From contig NZ_KE384304.1 of NCBI RefSeq assembly GCF_000425105.1, positions 61,657-125,656 on the forward strand: 64,000 nt of DNA, written 5' to 3'. The notes below the pieces were generated by a model. The model did not search any database and had not been told where the DNA came from. It saw only the letters and a program-made list of their open reading frames with translations. Below, piece after piece: positions 27,623 to 36,458 of this stretch; within the stretch, counting starts at the first letter, position 1, and every line of letters starts with the position of its first letter. A program made the translations under genes and the position numbers. Source of the DNA: Agrococcus lahaulensis DSM 17612 (lineage in GTDB: Bacteria > Actinomycetota > Actinomycetes > Actinomycetales > Microbacteriaceae).

Positions 27623-28668
27623 CCGAGCGCGCACCGGTCGTGCTCGGCATCGAGACGAGCTGCGACGAGACGGGCGTCGGCATCGTGCGCGGCACGGAGC
27701 TGCTCGCGAACCGCATCGCGTCGTCGATGGAGCTGCACGCGCGCTTCGGCGGCGTCGTGCCCGAGATCGCCGCTCGCGCCCACCTCGAGCAGATGCAGCC
27801 GACGATCCTCGCGGCGCTCGACGACGCATCCATGACCCTCGACGACATCGACGCGATCGCCGTGACGGCGGGGCCCGGCCTCGCGGGTGCCCTCATGGTG
27901 GGGATCGGCGCCGCGAAGGGCCTCGCGACCGCGCGGGAACTGCCGCTCTACGGCGTCAACCACCTCGTCGGCCACGTCGCCGCCGACGTGCTCTCGGGCG
28001 AGCCGCTCGAGCTGCCGACCGTCGCGCTGCTCGTCTCGGGCGGCCACACGTCGCTCCTGCTCGTGCGCGACCTCGCCGGCGACGTCGAGCTGCTCGGCGA
28101 GACGATCGACGACGCCGCCGGGGAGGCGTTCGACAAGACCGCGCGCCTGCTCGGGCTCAGCTATCCCGGCGGGCCCTCGATCGACGCCGCCGCGGTCGGC
28201 GGCGACCCCCACGCGATCCGCTTCCCCCGCGGCCTCACGGCGCCGAAGGATCGCGAGCGGCACCGCTTCGACTTCTCCTTCTCGGGGCTCAAGACCGCCG
28301 TCGCGCGGCACGTCGAGCGCGCCGAGGCGGCGGGGGAGGCGCTGCCGATCGCCGACGTCGCGGCGAGCTTCCGCGAGGCGGTCGTCGACGTGCTCGTCGC
28401 GAAGGCGCTCGACGCGTGCGCCGAGCTCGGCATCCCGCGGCTGCTGCTCGGCGGCGGCGTCGTCGCCAACCGCCGCTTGCGCGAGGTCGCCGCCGAGCGC
28501 GCCGCCGCGCAGGGCGTCGACCTGCGGATCCCGCCGCTCGACCTCTGCACCGACAACGGCGCGATGATCGCCGCCGTCGGGGCGATGCTCGTTGCGCGCG
28601 GCGACGCCCCGAGCCCGGCGGGATTCGCCGCCGAGTCGACGCTCGACGCGGGCACGGTGCAGGTGTGA
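27619..28668 (+). CDS. tsaD: tRNA N6-adenosine threonylcarbamoyltransferase TsaD
   Basis: A 349-residue enzyme that transfers the threonylcarbamoyl group to A37 of ANN-decoding tRNAs. It begins [16 protein letters not shown]; metal ligands sit in [12 protein letters not shown]; other blocks are [27 protein letters not shown] and [13 protein letters not shown] overlaps rimI (ATGA). TsaE is supplied by the fusion gene; TsaC is elsewhere. Confidence 0.97.
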   Translation: MTERAPVVLGIETSCDETGVGIVRGTELLANRIASSMELHARFGGVVPEIAARAHLEQMQPTILAALDDASMTLDDIDAIAVTAGPGLAGALMVGIGAAKGLATARELPLYGVNHLVGHVAADVLSGEPLELPTVALLVSGGHTSLLLVRDLAGDVELLGETIDDAAGEAFDKTARLLGLSYPGGPSIDAAAVGGDPHAIRFPRGLTAPKDRERHRFDFSFSGLKTAVARHVERAEAAGEALPIADVAASFREAVVDVLVAKALDACAELGIPRLLLGGGVVANRRLREVAAERAAAQGVDLRIPPLDLCTDNGAMIAAVGAMLVARGDAPSPAGFAAESTLDAGTVQV

Positions 28669-28741
28669 GCGCGGTGCAGGTCACCGACGCACCGCACAGG
28701 CGCGACTGGCAGGATCGGAGTCGAGACGGAGGAGGCGCAGC

Positions 28742-29110
28742 ATGAGCCAGGCCGCGTGGCAGCAGCAGGGGTGGGGTGCCCCGGCGCCGACCCAGCCCGC
28801 CCCCGGACCGCAGCCGACGGCGTGGAGTGCGCCGACGCATCCGGGACCCACCACGAGCACCCTCGCGGTGCTCGCCATCATCGCTGCCGCGTGCGGCGCC
28901 ACGATCCTACCGGGCATCGGCTCGATCGCGGCGATGATCATGGGCGCGATCGCGCTCGGCCGGATCAGGCGCACCGGCGAGGACGGCCGGCTGCTCGCCA
29001 TCTGGGCGATCATCCTCGGCGCCGTGACGATCGTCGCGATGCTCTCGGCGACGATCACCGGCATCGCGATGATCGTGCAGCTCGCCGAGCAGGTGCAGCC
29101 GGGCCTCTAG
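28742..29110 (+). CDS. Small DUF4190-like membrane protein
   Basis: 122 residues: a Pro/Gln/Ala-rich cytoplasmic N-terminus of about 38 residues, then two transmembrane segments joined by [14 protein letters not shown]. This matches the DUF4190 layout; function unknown. ATG follows GGAGGAG. It is the first of three consecutive proteins with the same membrane hairpin (here, 29158 and 30045), suggesting local duplication. Confidence 0.75.
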   Translation: MSQAAWQQQGWGAPAPTQPAPGPQPTAWSAPTHPGPTTSTLAVLAIIAAACGATILPGIGSIAAMIMGAIALGRIRRTGEDGRLLAIWAIILGAVTIVAMLSATITGIAMIVQLAEQVQPGL

Positions 29111-29157
29111 GCGATACGTTGATCACGCGCATCCGCGCGCGTGCCAAGGAGGAGCCC

Positions 29158-30048
29158 GTGACCGACCAGTTCTCGCAGGCCGACGACCGATTCCGTCGGC
29201 CCGACCAGGAGGGCGCCGAGCCCCAGGCCGGCGAGCAGCCCACCGCGGACTTCGGGCAGCAGGCGGCGCAGCCGGCCTACGACCCGCAGCCCGACGCCCC
29301 CGCGTACGGGCAGCAGGAGTCGGGCTTCGGCCAGCCGCCCGCCTACGGGCAGCAGCCGTCGTTCGGTGACCAGGGCCAGCCGTTCACGCAGCAGCCCTAC
29401 GGCCAGCCGGCCCCGCAGGGCGAGGCCTACGGCCAGTCGGCTCCCGCGACGGGGTACGGGCAGCAGCCCTACGGCGAGCAGGCCGGCTACGGCCAGCCGG
29501 CGCAGCCCGCCTACGGCCAGCCGGCGCCCGCCTACGGCGAGCAGGCTCCCGCCTCCGGCGAGCAGGCTCCCGCCTACGGCGGTGAGCAGTCGCCGTACGG
29601 CCAGCAGCAGCCCTACGGCAGCGCGCCGGCCTACGGCCAGCAGCCCGCCTACGGCCAGCAGCCGGCGTACGGCCAGCAGCCCTACGGTGCCGACTCGGGC
29701 GGCTACGGCCAGGCGCCCGCCTACGGCGACGCCGCCGCCGGCGGCTACGCGCCCGCCGCCTACGCCGCGCCCGGCGAGAAGAAGCTCAAGGGGATCACCG
29801 TCTGGGCGCTCGTGCTCTCGGGGCTCGGCCTCCTGCTCTCGTTCGTCTTCGGGCTCGGCCTCCTGCCCGCGCTCGTCGGCGCGATCCTCGGCTTCGTCGC
29901 GATCCGCAAGAACCCCGAGGGCAAGCCGTGGCCGCTCGTCGCGGGCATCGTCGGCGCCGTCGCGGTCGTGATCTCGATCATCGTGGGCGTCGTCAACCTC
30001 ATCCGCATCGCGCAGTGGATCGAGTACTACTCGATCATGGGCGGTTGA
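29158..30048 (+). CDS. DUF4190 protein with long Tyr/Gly/Gln low-complexity domain
   Basis: 296 residues. About 205 N-terminal residues are a low-complexity domain built on PAYGQQ and PYGQQ repeats with more than 25 tyrosines; then [17 protein letters not shown] starts a two-helix membrane hairpin with the DUF4190 loop [13 protein letters not shown]. The domain resembles eukaryotic prion-like YGQ domains; its role is unknown. GTG 29158 follows AAGGAGGAG. The Bax-inhibitor-like protein at 58.8 kb has a shorter YGQ domain. Confidence 0.78.
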   Translation: MTDQFSQADDRFRRPDQEGAEPQAGEQPTADFGQQAAQPAYDPQPDAPAYGQQESGFGQPPAYGQQPSFGDQGQPFTQQPYGQPAPQGEAYGQSAPATGYGQQPYGEQAGYGQPAQPAYGQPAPAYGEQAPASGEQAPAYGGEQSPYGQQQPYGSAPAYGQQPAYGQQPAYGQQPYGADSGGYGQAPAYGDAAAGGYAPAAYAAPGEKKLKGITVWALVLSGLGLLLSFVFGLGLLPALVGAILGFVAIRKNPEGKPWPLVAGIVGAVAVVISIIVGVVNLIRIAQWIEYYSIMGG

Positions 30049-30347
30049 GCGAGCCCGCTCTTCCGCGGCCGGCGCGCGGCGCGCGCCGGCTGAGCGACCT
30101 CACGTGGGTCGCGCTCATCCTCTCGGGACTCGGCCTCGCTCTCGCGTTCATGAGCGGGGCGGGGCTCCCCGTCGCCGCCGGAGGCGCCGCCTGCGGGCTC
30201 TTCGCCCTCCGGCGGCGCCCCGACGACCGCCCGTGGCCGTACGTCGCGGTCGCGGCGGGATCGGTCGGCACGGTGCTCGGGCTCATCCTCGCGATCGTGA
30301 CGGCGGTCGAGTGGCTGCCGGTGCTGCCGGGGATGCTCGTCGGCTGA
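30045..30347 (+). CDS. Small two-helix membrane protein, TTG start
   Basis: About 100 residues with [17 protein letters not shown] and a second helix, and the loop [12 protein letters not shown] between them, recalling [10 protein letters not shown] of the preceding gene. TTG 30045 overlaps the upstream stop (TTGA), and no ATG or GTG exists before the first helix, so this start is inferred from coupling. Third member of the DUF4190-like series. Function unknown. Confidence 0.6.
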   Translation: MSEPALPRPARGARRLSDLTWVALILSGLGLALAFMSGAGLPVAAGGAACGLFALRRRPDDRPWPYVAVAAGSVGTVLGLILAIVTAVEWLPVLPGMLVG

Positions 30348-30362
30348 CCGCCGCAGCTCCGC

Positions 30363-31526
30363 TCAGGCGCGGTCGGCGAGGATCGCGCGGTGGCGGCCGC
30401 CCACGCGCGTCGCGAAGAGCGTCGCCCGCTCCTCGCCCTTGAGCTTGAGCCGCTTGCGCAGCGCGGCGGGGTCGACGTCGGCGCCGCGCTTCTTGATCTC
30501 GAGCTCGCCGATGCCGAGCTGCCGCAGCCGCTGCGCGATCCGCCGCTCGTCGAGCGGGAGCGTCTCGCGCACGCGGAACGCCTGCGCGAGCGGCGTCTCG
30601 ACGAGCGCGTCGCCCGTGAGGTAGGCGATGCCCTCGCTGACGCTCCGGGCGCCGAGCCGCTCGGCGAGCGTGCCGATGAGCTCTGCGCGGATGACCGAGC
30701 CCGCCGGTTCGAAGAGCCACTCGCCGAGCTCGCCGGGCTCCGGATGCGTCGGCGCACCCACGAGCTCCTCTGCCACGCCGTCGCCGAGCACGAGGGCGCT
30801 GCGCCGGGCGGCGGGACGGGCCAGGGCACCGGTCCACACGACCGCCTCGACGGTCTCGAGGCCGTCGGTGACCCATTGGTGCTCGGCGTCCGGCGGCAGC
30901 AGGGCGCGGTCGATGCCCGGCGCGAGCTTGACGCCCGCCGGCTGCGCCGCGGCGCGCGCGAAGACCCGGTCGAGCGAGGGCGACCAGTCGGCGGGGTCGC
31001 GCAGCCGGCTCGCGCCCTCGCGCCGCGCCGGGTCGAACCAGAGCGCCTCGGCGTCGGTGGGCGTCTCGAGGGCGTCGCCGTGCACGACGGTCGCGTGCCA
31101 GGCCGCGAGGTTGAAGGCGGCGATCGCGGCGGTCACCTCGTCGCGCTCGACTGCGGTCACCCCGAGCCCGAGCGTCGCGAACGCGAGCGCGTCGGCGCCG
31201 ATCCCGCACCCGAGGTCGGCGACCGAGACGATGCCGGCCGCGCGCATCCGGCCCGCGTGGTGCGCGGCGACCCGCAGCCGCGTCGCCTGCTCGAGCCCGG
31301 CCTCGGTGAAGAGCATCCCCTGCGCGAACTCCCCGAACTTCGCGCGCGCGCGGCGGCGCAGCCGCGCTTGGCTCAGAACGGTCGCGACGAGCAGCGGGTC
31401 GTGCCCCTCGGCGCGCAGGCGCGCGACCTCCCGCACGACGTCGGCGCCGTCGAGGCCCGCCTCCGCGCGGTCGAGCAGCGCGAGGCCCTCCTTCGACAGC
31501 AGGAGTCGCAGCGCATCGGCGTCCAT
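30363..31526 (-). CDS. Class I SAM-dependent methyltransferase, THUMP-like
   Basis: 387 residues. A helical N-terminus (LSQARLRRRARAKFGEFA) precedes a Rossmann methyltransferase core, with the SAM loop VADLGCGIGADALAFA and a DPAR motif (LWFDPARREG). The C-terminus carries IKKRGADVDPAALRKRLKLK, as in THUMP-like RNA methyltransferases. The target is unknown, perhaps rRNA or tRNA. ATG 31526 is chosen because a TTGGAT -10-like box lies seven bases upstream; ATG 31535 is the alternative. Divergent from groES. Confidence 0.82.
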   Translation of the reverse strand: MDADALRLLLSKEGLALLDRAEAGLDGADVVREVARLRAEGHDPLLVATVLSQARLRRRARAKFGEFAQGMLFTEAGLEQATRLRVAAHHAGRMRAAGIVSVADLGCGIGADALAFATLGLGVTAVERDEVTAAIAAFNLAAWHATVVHGDALETPTDAEALWFDPARREGASRLRDPADWSPSLDRVFARAAAQPAGVKLAPGIDRALLPPDAEHQWVTDGLETVEAVVWTGALARPAARRSALVLGDGVAEELVGAPTHPEPGELGEWLFEPAGSVIRAELIGTLAERLGARSVSEGIAYLTGDALVETPLAQAFRVRETLPLDERRIAQRLRQLGIGELEIKKRGADVDPAALRKRLKLKGEERATLFATRVGGRHRAILADRA

Positions 31527-31569
31527 CGCTCTCATCCAACACCACGGCTGGCTCGCGAACCCCGGTCGG

Positions 31570-31611
31570 TTGGCACTCATGTTGACCGAGTGCCAACTCT
31601 CCGCCTAGTCT
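31570..31611 (+). promoter_or_regulatory. CIRCE operator with embedded groES promoter
   Basis: TTGGCACTC-N9-GAGTGCCAA at 31570-31596 is a perfect 9-bp inverted repeat of the CIRCE type bound by the repressor HrcA. The -35 box TTGACC (31582-31587) lies inside the operator and, after 18 bases, TAGTCT (31606-31611) is the -10. Repressor binding would block polymerase directly. Confidence 0.92.
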
Positions 31612-31669
31612 TGGAGCGGCGCCCGGCATGACCGGGCGCGCCCCAGAGTCTGACAAGAAAGAGGCAACC

Positions 31670-31966
31670 GTGTCGGTTTCCATCAAGCCGCTCGAGGACC
31701 GCATCGTCATCAAGCAGGTCGAGGCAGAGACGACCACTGCAAGCGGTCTCGTCATCCCTGACACCGCCAAGGAGAAGCCCCAGGAGGGCGAGGTCGTGGC
31801 GGTCGGCCCCGGCCGCATCGACGACAACGGCAACCGCGTGCCGATCGACGTGAACGTCGGCGACAAGGTGCTCTACTCCAAGTACGGCGGCACCGAGGTC
31901 AAGTTCGGCGCAGACGAGTACCTCGTGCTCTCGGCTCGCGACGTGCTCGCGATCGTCGAGCGCTGA
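31670..31966 (+). CDS. groES: Co-chaperonin GroES
   Basis: A 98-residue GroES that caps the GroEL chamber. [18 protein letters not shown], the mobile loop [11 protein letters not shown], and [17 protein letters not shown] are intact. GTG 31670 follows GAAAGAGG. No groEL follows; the next gene is rarD, and a perfect hairpin terminates the transcript, so groES is monocistronic here and groEL must lie elsewhere. Confidence 0.97.
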   Translation: MSVSIKPLEDRIVIKQVEAETTTASGLVIPDTAKEKPQEGEVVAVGPGRIDDNGNRVPIDVNVGDKVLYSKYGGTEVKFGADEYLVLSARDVLAIVER

Positions 31967-31984
31967 GCCAGCACTGAACGCAGC

Positions 31985-32010
31985 GGCGGCGCCCCTTCGG
32001 GGGCGCCGCC
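31985..32010 (+). terminator. Terminator after groES
   Basis: GGCGGCGCCCC (31985-31995), TTCG tetraloop, GGGGCGCCGCC (32000-32010), then CTT. A perfect 11-bp stem with a very stable loop. Confidence 0.88.
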
Positions 32011-32030
32011 CTTCGCGATTGAAGGGGACG

Positions 32031-32942
32031 ATGCCCGAGCAGCGCACCACCGGCGTCTGGTACGCCGTCTTCGCCTACGCCTTCTGGGGCGTGGTCCCCG
32101 TCTACCTGCAGCTCACGAAGGGCATCGACGGCTTCGAGCTCATCGGCTGGCGAGTGCTCGCCTCCGTCGCGGTCGGCGTCGGCCTCGTCGCGATGACGCG
32201 CGGCTGGGCGCGCATGCGGGCGATCCTGCGCAACCGGCGCGACACCTGGACGCTCGTGCTCGCGGGCCATGCGGTGCTCGTCAACTGGACCGCCTTCATC
32301 GTCGCGGTGCTCTCCGACAAGGTGCTCGAGACGAGCCTCGGCTACTTCCTCAACCCGCTCGTCTCGGTCGTGCTCGCGGTGCTCTTCCTCGGCGAGCGGC
32401 TCCGGCCGGCGCAGTGGGTCGCCGTCGGCCTCGGCGCGGTGGGCGTGCTCGTCATGGTCATCGGCTACGGCGAGGTGCCGTGGTTCGGCCTCACGGTCGC
32501 GCTCTCGTTCGGCGTCTACGGACTCATCAAGAAGCGCGTCGGGGGATCGGTGGATGCGCTGTCGGGCTTCACGATCGAGACCACGGCCGTGATCCCCGCC
32601 TCGCTCGTCATGCTCGCGGTCGCCGTGAGCATCAACGGGGTGACGGTCGGCGCGGCGGGCCCGGTCGGCATCTGGGCGACGGTCGGCCTCGGGCTCGTGA
32701 CGGCCCTGCCGCTGCTCGCCTTCTCCGCCGCCGCGCGACGCATCTCGCTCACCGCGCTCGCCTTCACGCAGTACCTCGCGCCGATCATCTCCTTCCTCTT
32801 CGGCGCCTTCGTCATGCTCGAGCCGATGCCGCTCGAGCGCTGGATCGGCTTCGCGCTCGTGTGGCTCTCGCTCGTGCTCGTCTCGATCGACCTCGTCGTC
32901 GGGCGCTTCCGGCGCCCACGCCCCTTACCGCCCGCAGCCTGA
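32031..32942 (+). CDS. rarD: RarD family transporter (EamA superfamily)
   Basis: A 303-residue membrane protein with about ten helices. The opening GVWYAVFAYAFWGVVPVYLQ and LGYFLNPLVSVVLAVLFLGE are characteristic of RarD, a chloramphenicol-resistance-associated permease of unknown natural substrate. ATG 32031 follows GAAGGGGA. It is separated from groES by a terminator. Confidence 0.9.
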   Translation: MPEQRTTGVWYAVFAYAFWGVVPVYLQLTKGIDGFELIGWRVLASVAVGVGLVAMTRGWARMRAILRNRRDTWTLVLAGHAVLVNWTAFIVAVLSDKVLETSLGYFLNPLVSVVLAVLFLGERLRPAQWVAVGLGAVGVLVMVIGYGEVPWFGLTVALSFGVYGLIKKRVGGSVDALSGFTIETTAVIPASLVMLAVAVSINGVTVGAAGPVGIWATVGLGLVTALPLLAFSAAARRISLTALAFTQYLAPIISFLFGAFVMLEPMPLERWIGFALVWLSLVLVSIDLVVGRFRRPRPLPPAA

Positions 32943-33008
32943 TCGCCGCTCAGGTGCGGCCGAGGAATGGCCGTGGCCGCGCGCAAGCGGGCCCGCGTGC
33001 GCCAAGAC

Positions 33009-33026
33009 CGTTACCAGGACGTAACG
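33009..33026. promoter_or_regulatory. GTTAC-N6-GTAAC inverted repeat before the amino-acid binding protein
   Basis: CGTTAC (33009-33014), CAGGAC, GTAACG (33021-33026), about 85 bases before the substrate-binding-protein gene. The layout fits a GlnR-type nitrogen box (GTNAC-N6-GAAAC) with one mismatch; it could equally be a TetR-type operator. A GCGCCGAAATCGGCGC hairpin follows at about 33031-33047. Confidence 0.35.
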
Positions 33027-33111
33027 CGGACGCGCCGAAATCGGCGCGATGCTCGCTTACTGTGGTGCAAACGCGCGCGCCAGCGCGCGTCCCACGCAAT
33101 TGAGGAGCACA

Positions 33112-34392
33112 ATGCAGTCCTTCCTTCGCACCAAGGGGCCCAAGCCCCGGCGCTTCGCGGCGCTCGGCGCCGCGACCGCCGGCGTGCTGCTGCTCGCCGC
33201 ATGTTCCGGCGGCGGCGGCGGCGCCGCCACGCCGTCGGGCTCGGCCGGACCCGAGGGCAACGGCGAGGTCGACACGGAGTTCGTGGTCGGCACGATCCTG
33301 CCCCAGACGGGCAACCTCGCCTTCCTCGGCCCGCCCGAGTTCGCGGGCGTCGACCTCGCGGCGGCCGATCTCGAGGCCGCCGGCTTCGAGTTCACGATCG
33401 ACGTGCAGCACCGCGACTCGGGTGACACGACGACCGACATCGCGACGGCCTCGGCGGGCGAGCTGATCTCCGCCGGTGCGGACGTCGTCGTCGGCGCGGC
33501 GTCGTCCGGCGTGTCCTTCACGTTCATCGACCAGCTGATCGACGCGGGCGTCGTGCAGATCTCGCCGGCGAACACCTCGCCCGACTTCTCGGACTACCCG
33601 GACGACGGGTTCTACTGGCGCACCGCTCCGTCCGACGTGCTGCAGGGCCGCGTGCTCGGCAACCTCATGACGGGCGACGGCGCGGCGAGCGTGGGCTTCA
33701 TCACGATCAACGACCCGTACGGCACCGGTCTGCAGGAGAACGCGGCGATGGCGGTCGAGGCGGCCGGCGGCACCGTGACCGGCAGCGTCCTCTACAACCC
33801 GGGCGACACGAACTTCACGACGCAGGTGCAGGAGATCATGGCGGGCCAGCCCGACGCGATCGCCATCATCGCCTTCGCCGAGACGGCGCAGATCGTGCCG
33901 GAGCTCGTGACGCAGGGCTTCCCGGCCTCGGGCATGTACTTCGTCGACGGCAACCTGTCGAACGACTACAACTTCCCCGAGGGCACGCTCGACGGCGCGA
34001 AGGGCACGCTCCCCGGCAACCCCGCCGACGAGACGTTCCGCGACCGCCTGCTCGAGCAGGACCCCAACCTGCAGGACTTCTCGTACGGCCCGGAGTCGTA
34101 CGACGCGGTCATCCTCGCGGCCCTCGCGGCCGCGCAGGGCGGCAGCGCCGACGCGGAGACGATCCGCGACAACCTGCAGTCGGTCTCCGAGGGCGGCACG
34201 AAGTGCACCGACGTCGCGGAGTGCCTGCAGCTGATCGCCGACGGCGAGGACATCGACTACGACGGTCCCTCGGGCCCGATCGAGTTCGACGAGAACGGCG
34301 ACCCGACCGAGGCGTACATCGGCATCTACCAGTACGGTGCCGACAACCAGTACACCTTCCTGAACGCGGAGTTCGGCTCGCTCAACGAGTGA
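33112..34392 (+). CDS. Branched-chain amino acid ABC transporter substrate-binding lipoprotein
   Basis: A 426-residue Leu/Ile/Val-type periplasmic-binding-fold protein. Signal: KGPKPRRFAALG and hydrophobic core ending in the lipobox LLAAC, lipidated Cys31. A Gly/Ala linker follows, then VVGTILPQTGNLAFLGPPE, the usual start of the Peripla_BP_6 fold. ATG follows GAGGAG. The membrane and ATPase genes (livHMGF) lie on the other strand, converging on it, with the two transcripts separated by two hairpins. Ligand specificity is not certain. Confidence 0.92.
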   Translation: MQSFLRTKGPKPRRFAALGAATAGVLLLAACSGGGGGAATPSGSAGPEGNGEVDTEFVVGTILPQTGNLAFLGPPEFAGVDLAAADLEAAGFEFTIDVQHRDSGDTTTDIATASAGELISAGADVVVGAASSGVSFTFIDQLIDAGVVQISPANTSPDFSDYPDDGFYWRTAPSDVLQGRVLGNLMTGDGAASVGFITINDPYGTGLQENAAMAVEAAGGTVTGSVLYNPGDTNFTTQVQEIMAGQPDAIAIIAFAETAQIVPELVTQGFPASGMYFVDGNLSNDYNFPEGTLDGAKGTLPGNPADETFRDRLLEQDPNLQDFSYGPESYDAVILAALAAAQGGSADAETIRDNLQSVSEGGTKCTDVAECLQLIADGEDIDYDGPSGPIEFDENGDPTEAYIGIYQYGADNQYTFLNAEFGSLNE

Positions 34393-34407
34393 TCTGACGC
34401 GCTCGAG

Positions 34408-34433
34408 GAGGGCTCCGCTGCGGCGGGGCCCTC
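34408..34433 (+). terminator. Terminator after substrate-binding protein gene
   Basis: GAGGGCTCCGC (34408-34418), TGCG loop, GCGGGGCCCTC (34423-34433), one T:G mismatch, then TTC. It ends the plus-strand transcript. Confidence 0.8.
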
Positions 34434-34449
34434 TTCGCGTCTCCGCCCG

Positions 34450-34560
34450 CGCCCGCTCGCTGAGCCGCCTCTCCCGCTCGCTTGAGCCGCCTCTCCCGCC
34501 TGCTGAGCCGCTCCGCGCGCGCAGCGCGCAGAGCGTGTCGAAGCGCACCGGCGACTCGCT
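34450..34560. repeat. Second repeat family: CTGAGCCGC direct copies and hairpin
   Basis: GAGCCGCCTCTCCCG occurs twice (from about 34461 and 34484), then CTGAGCCGCTCCGCGC, an inverted CGCGCAGAGCG, and GTGTCGAAGCGC. This CTGAGC...TCGAAGCG layout is distinct from the TCGAGTAGC family. It occupies the gap between the two convergent terminators. Confidence 0.5.
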
Positions 34561-34565
34561 CCCAC

Positions 34566-34599
34566 GATGAAGGCCCCCGCAGCAGCGGGGGCCTTCATC
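34566..34599 (-). terminator. Terminator of the livHMGF operon
   Basis: GATGAAGGCCCCCGC (34566-34580), AGCA loop, GCGGGGGCCTTCATC (34585-34599): a perfect 15-bp stem 12 bases beyond the livF stop, AT-rich at its base. Confidence 0.9.
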
Positions 34600-34611
34600 G
34601 TCGATCCGGGC

Positions 34612-35460
34612 CTACGGCCCCTTCGGCTCCTCCGTCACGACCGGCGGAGCGGTCGTCGTGGCGACGTCGGGCGTGGGCTCGACCGTCGCCTGCGACGACG
34701 TGCGAGCCTTCTCCTCGACGTCCGTCGCGAGCGTGCCGAGGTAGAGCTGGATGACCTTCGGGTCGTTCAGCATCTCGCGGCCGGTGCCCGTGTACGCATC
34801 CTTGCCCTGGTCGAGCACGTACGCGCGGTGCGCGATCTGCAGGCAGCGCCTGGCGTTCTGCTCGACCATCACGATCGTCACGCCGTGGCTGTTGATCTCG
34901 GCGACCCGCAGGAACGTCTCGTCCTGGCGCACGGGGCTCAGGCCTGCGCTCGGCTCGTCGAGCAGCAGCACCGCGGGGTCCATCATGAGCGCGCGACCCA
35001 TCGCGACCATCTGGCGCTCGCCGCCGGAGAGGCTGCCCGCGCGCTGCTTGCGCCGCTTCACGAGCTCGGGGAAGAGCGCGCCGACGAACTCGAAGCGCTC
35101 CTTGAACATCTTCGGCTCCTGGAAGAGCCCCATCTCGAGGTTCTCCTCGATCGTGAGCGACGGGAACACGTTGTTGTTCTGCGGCACCATGCCGACGCCC
35201 TTGCTCACGAGCCTGTCGGCCTTGAGCCCGGTGATGTCGTCGCCGTTCAGCAGCACCGACCCCTCGCGGATGTTCACCTGGCCGAAGACGGCCTTGAGCA
35301 GCGTCGACTTGCCGGCGCCGTTCGGGCCGATGATGCCGATGAGGTCGCCCTGGTTGGCGACGATCGAGCAGCCGTTGAGGATGTTGACGCCCGGCAGGTA
35401 GCCGGCCACCAGGTCCTTGGTCTCGAGCACCGGAGTGGTCGTGGCACCGGTCGTGGTCAT
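34612..35460 (-). CDS. livF: Branched-chain amino acid ABC transporter ATP-binding protein LivF
   Basis: A 282-residue ATPase. Walker A GPNGAGKST, Q-loop VPQNNNVFP, signature LSGGERQM, Walker B VLLLDEPSAGLSP, H-loop MVEQN (the LivF form, with Glu-Gln in place of the usual His context). The last 40 residues are a Thr/Pro/Glu tail not seen in standard LivF (about 235 residues). ATG 35460 overlaps livG by four bases. Confidence 0.93.
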   Translation of the reverse strand: MTTTGATTTPVLETKDLVAGYLPGVNILNGCSIVANQGDLIGIIGPNGAGKSTLLKAVFGQVNIREGSVLLNGDDITGLKADRLVSKGVGMVPQNNNVFPSLTIEENLEMGLFQEPKMFKERFEFVGALFPELVKRRKQRAGSLSGGERQMVAMGRALMMDPAVLLLDEPSAGLSPVRQDETFLRVAEINSHGVTIVMVEQNARRCLQIAHRAYVLDQGKDAYTGTGREMLNDPKVIQLYLGTLATDVEEKARTSSQATVEPTPDVATTTAPPVVTEEPKGP

Positions 35461-36458
35461 CGCTGGCCCTCCTCGTCGTCGGTCGTGACCCGCGTCGCGC
35501 CGCCGGTGCTGGTCTCCGTGCCGGATCCGGCGGTGTCGGATGCCTCGGGGTCGACCGGCACCTCCTCCTCGGCGTCCTCGTGGATCTGCGCGACCTGCTG
35601 GTTCGTCAGCGTGCCGAGGTCGGTGTCGTGGTGCGCGCCGAGGTATGCGTCGACCACGGCCTGGTCCTGCATGATCGTCTCGGGCGGGCCCTCGGCCACG
35701 ACCTTGCCCTCGGCCATCACGATCACCCAGTCGGAGATGTGGCGCACCATGTGCATGTCGTGCTCGACGAAGAGCACGGTCATGCCCTCCGCCTTGAGTC
35801 CCTTGACGTGGTCGAGCAGCGACTGCGTGAGCGCCGGGTTGACGCCTGCCATCGGCTCATCGAGCATCACGAGGCTCGGCTCGCTCATGAGCGCGCGCGC
35901 CATCTCGAGCAGCTTGCGCTGCCCGCCCGAGAGCGACGCGGCGTAGTCCTCGCGCTTCGCGTCGAGCTTGAAGCGCTCGAGCAGCGCGTCGGCGCGCTCG
36001 GTGTTCGCCTGCTCCTGCTTCGCCCACAGCGGCTTCAGCAGCGCCGCGAAGATGCCCTCGCCGCGCTGGTCCCGCGCGCCGAGCAGCATGTTCTGCAGCA
36101 CGGTCAGCCGCCCGAGCGACTTCGTGAGCTGGAACGTGCGCACCATGCCGCGCCGGGCGACCTTGTGGCTCGGCACGTGCGCGAGCGACTGGCCGTCGAA
36201 CGACCACGAGCCCTTGTTCGGCCGGTCGAAGCCGGTGAGCAGGTTGAAGAACGTCGTCTTCCCCGCGCCGTTGGGGCCGATGAGCGCCGTGATCATGCCG
36301 CGCGGGATCTCGACGTGCTCGACGTCGACGGCCGTGAGGCCGCCGAACTGGCGCACGACCCCGTCGGCGACGACGATCGGGTCGACCTTCTTGCAGCCCG
36401 GGCCGACCTCTCCGTCGACGAGCGGGTGCGTGGTGGGAGGCGTGGTCGTGTCAGACAT
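35457..36458 (-). CDS. livG: Branched-chain amino acid ABC transporter ATP-binding protein LivG
   Basis: A 333-residue ATPase. Walker A GPNGAGKTT, the LivG insert RTFQLTKSLGRLTVLQNMLLG, signature LSGGQRKLLE, Walker B VMLDEPMAGVNP, H-loop FVEHDMH. N- and C-terminal extensions (about 30 and 60 residues, the latter acidic and Thr-rich) make it longer than the usual 255. It overlaps livM by eight bases. Confidence 0.93.
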   Translation of the reverse strand: MSDTTTPPTTHPLVDGEVGPGCKKVDPIVVADGVVRQFGGLTAVDVEHVEIPRGMITALIGPNGAGKTTFFNLLTGFDRPNKGSWSFDGQSLAHVPSHKVARRGMVRTFQLTKSLGRLTVLQNMLLGARDQRGEGIFAALLKPLWAKQEQANTERADALLERFKLDAKREDYAASLSGGQRKLLEMARALMSEPSLVMLDEPMAGVNPALTQSLLDHVKGLKAEGMTVLFVEHDMHMVRHISDWVIVMAEGKVVAEGPPETIMQDQAVVDAYLGAHHDTDLGTLTNQQVAQIHEDAEEEVPVDPEASDTAGSGTETSTGGATRVTTDDEEGQR

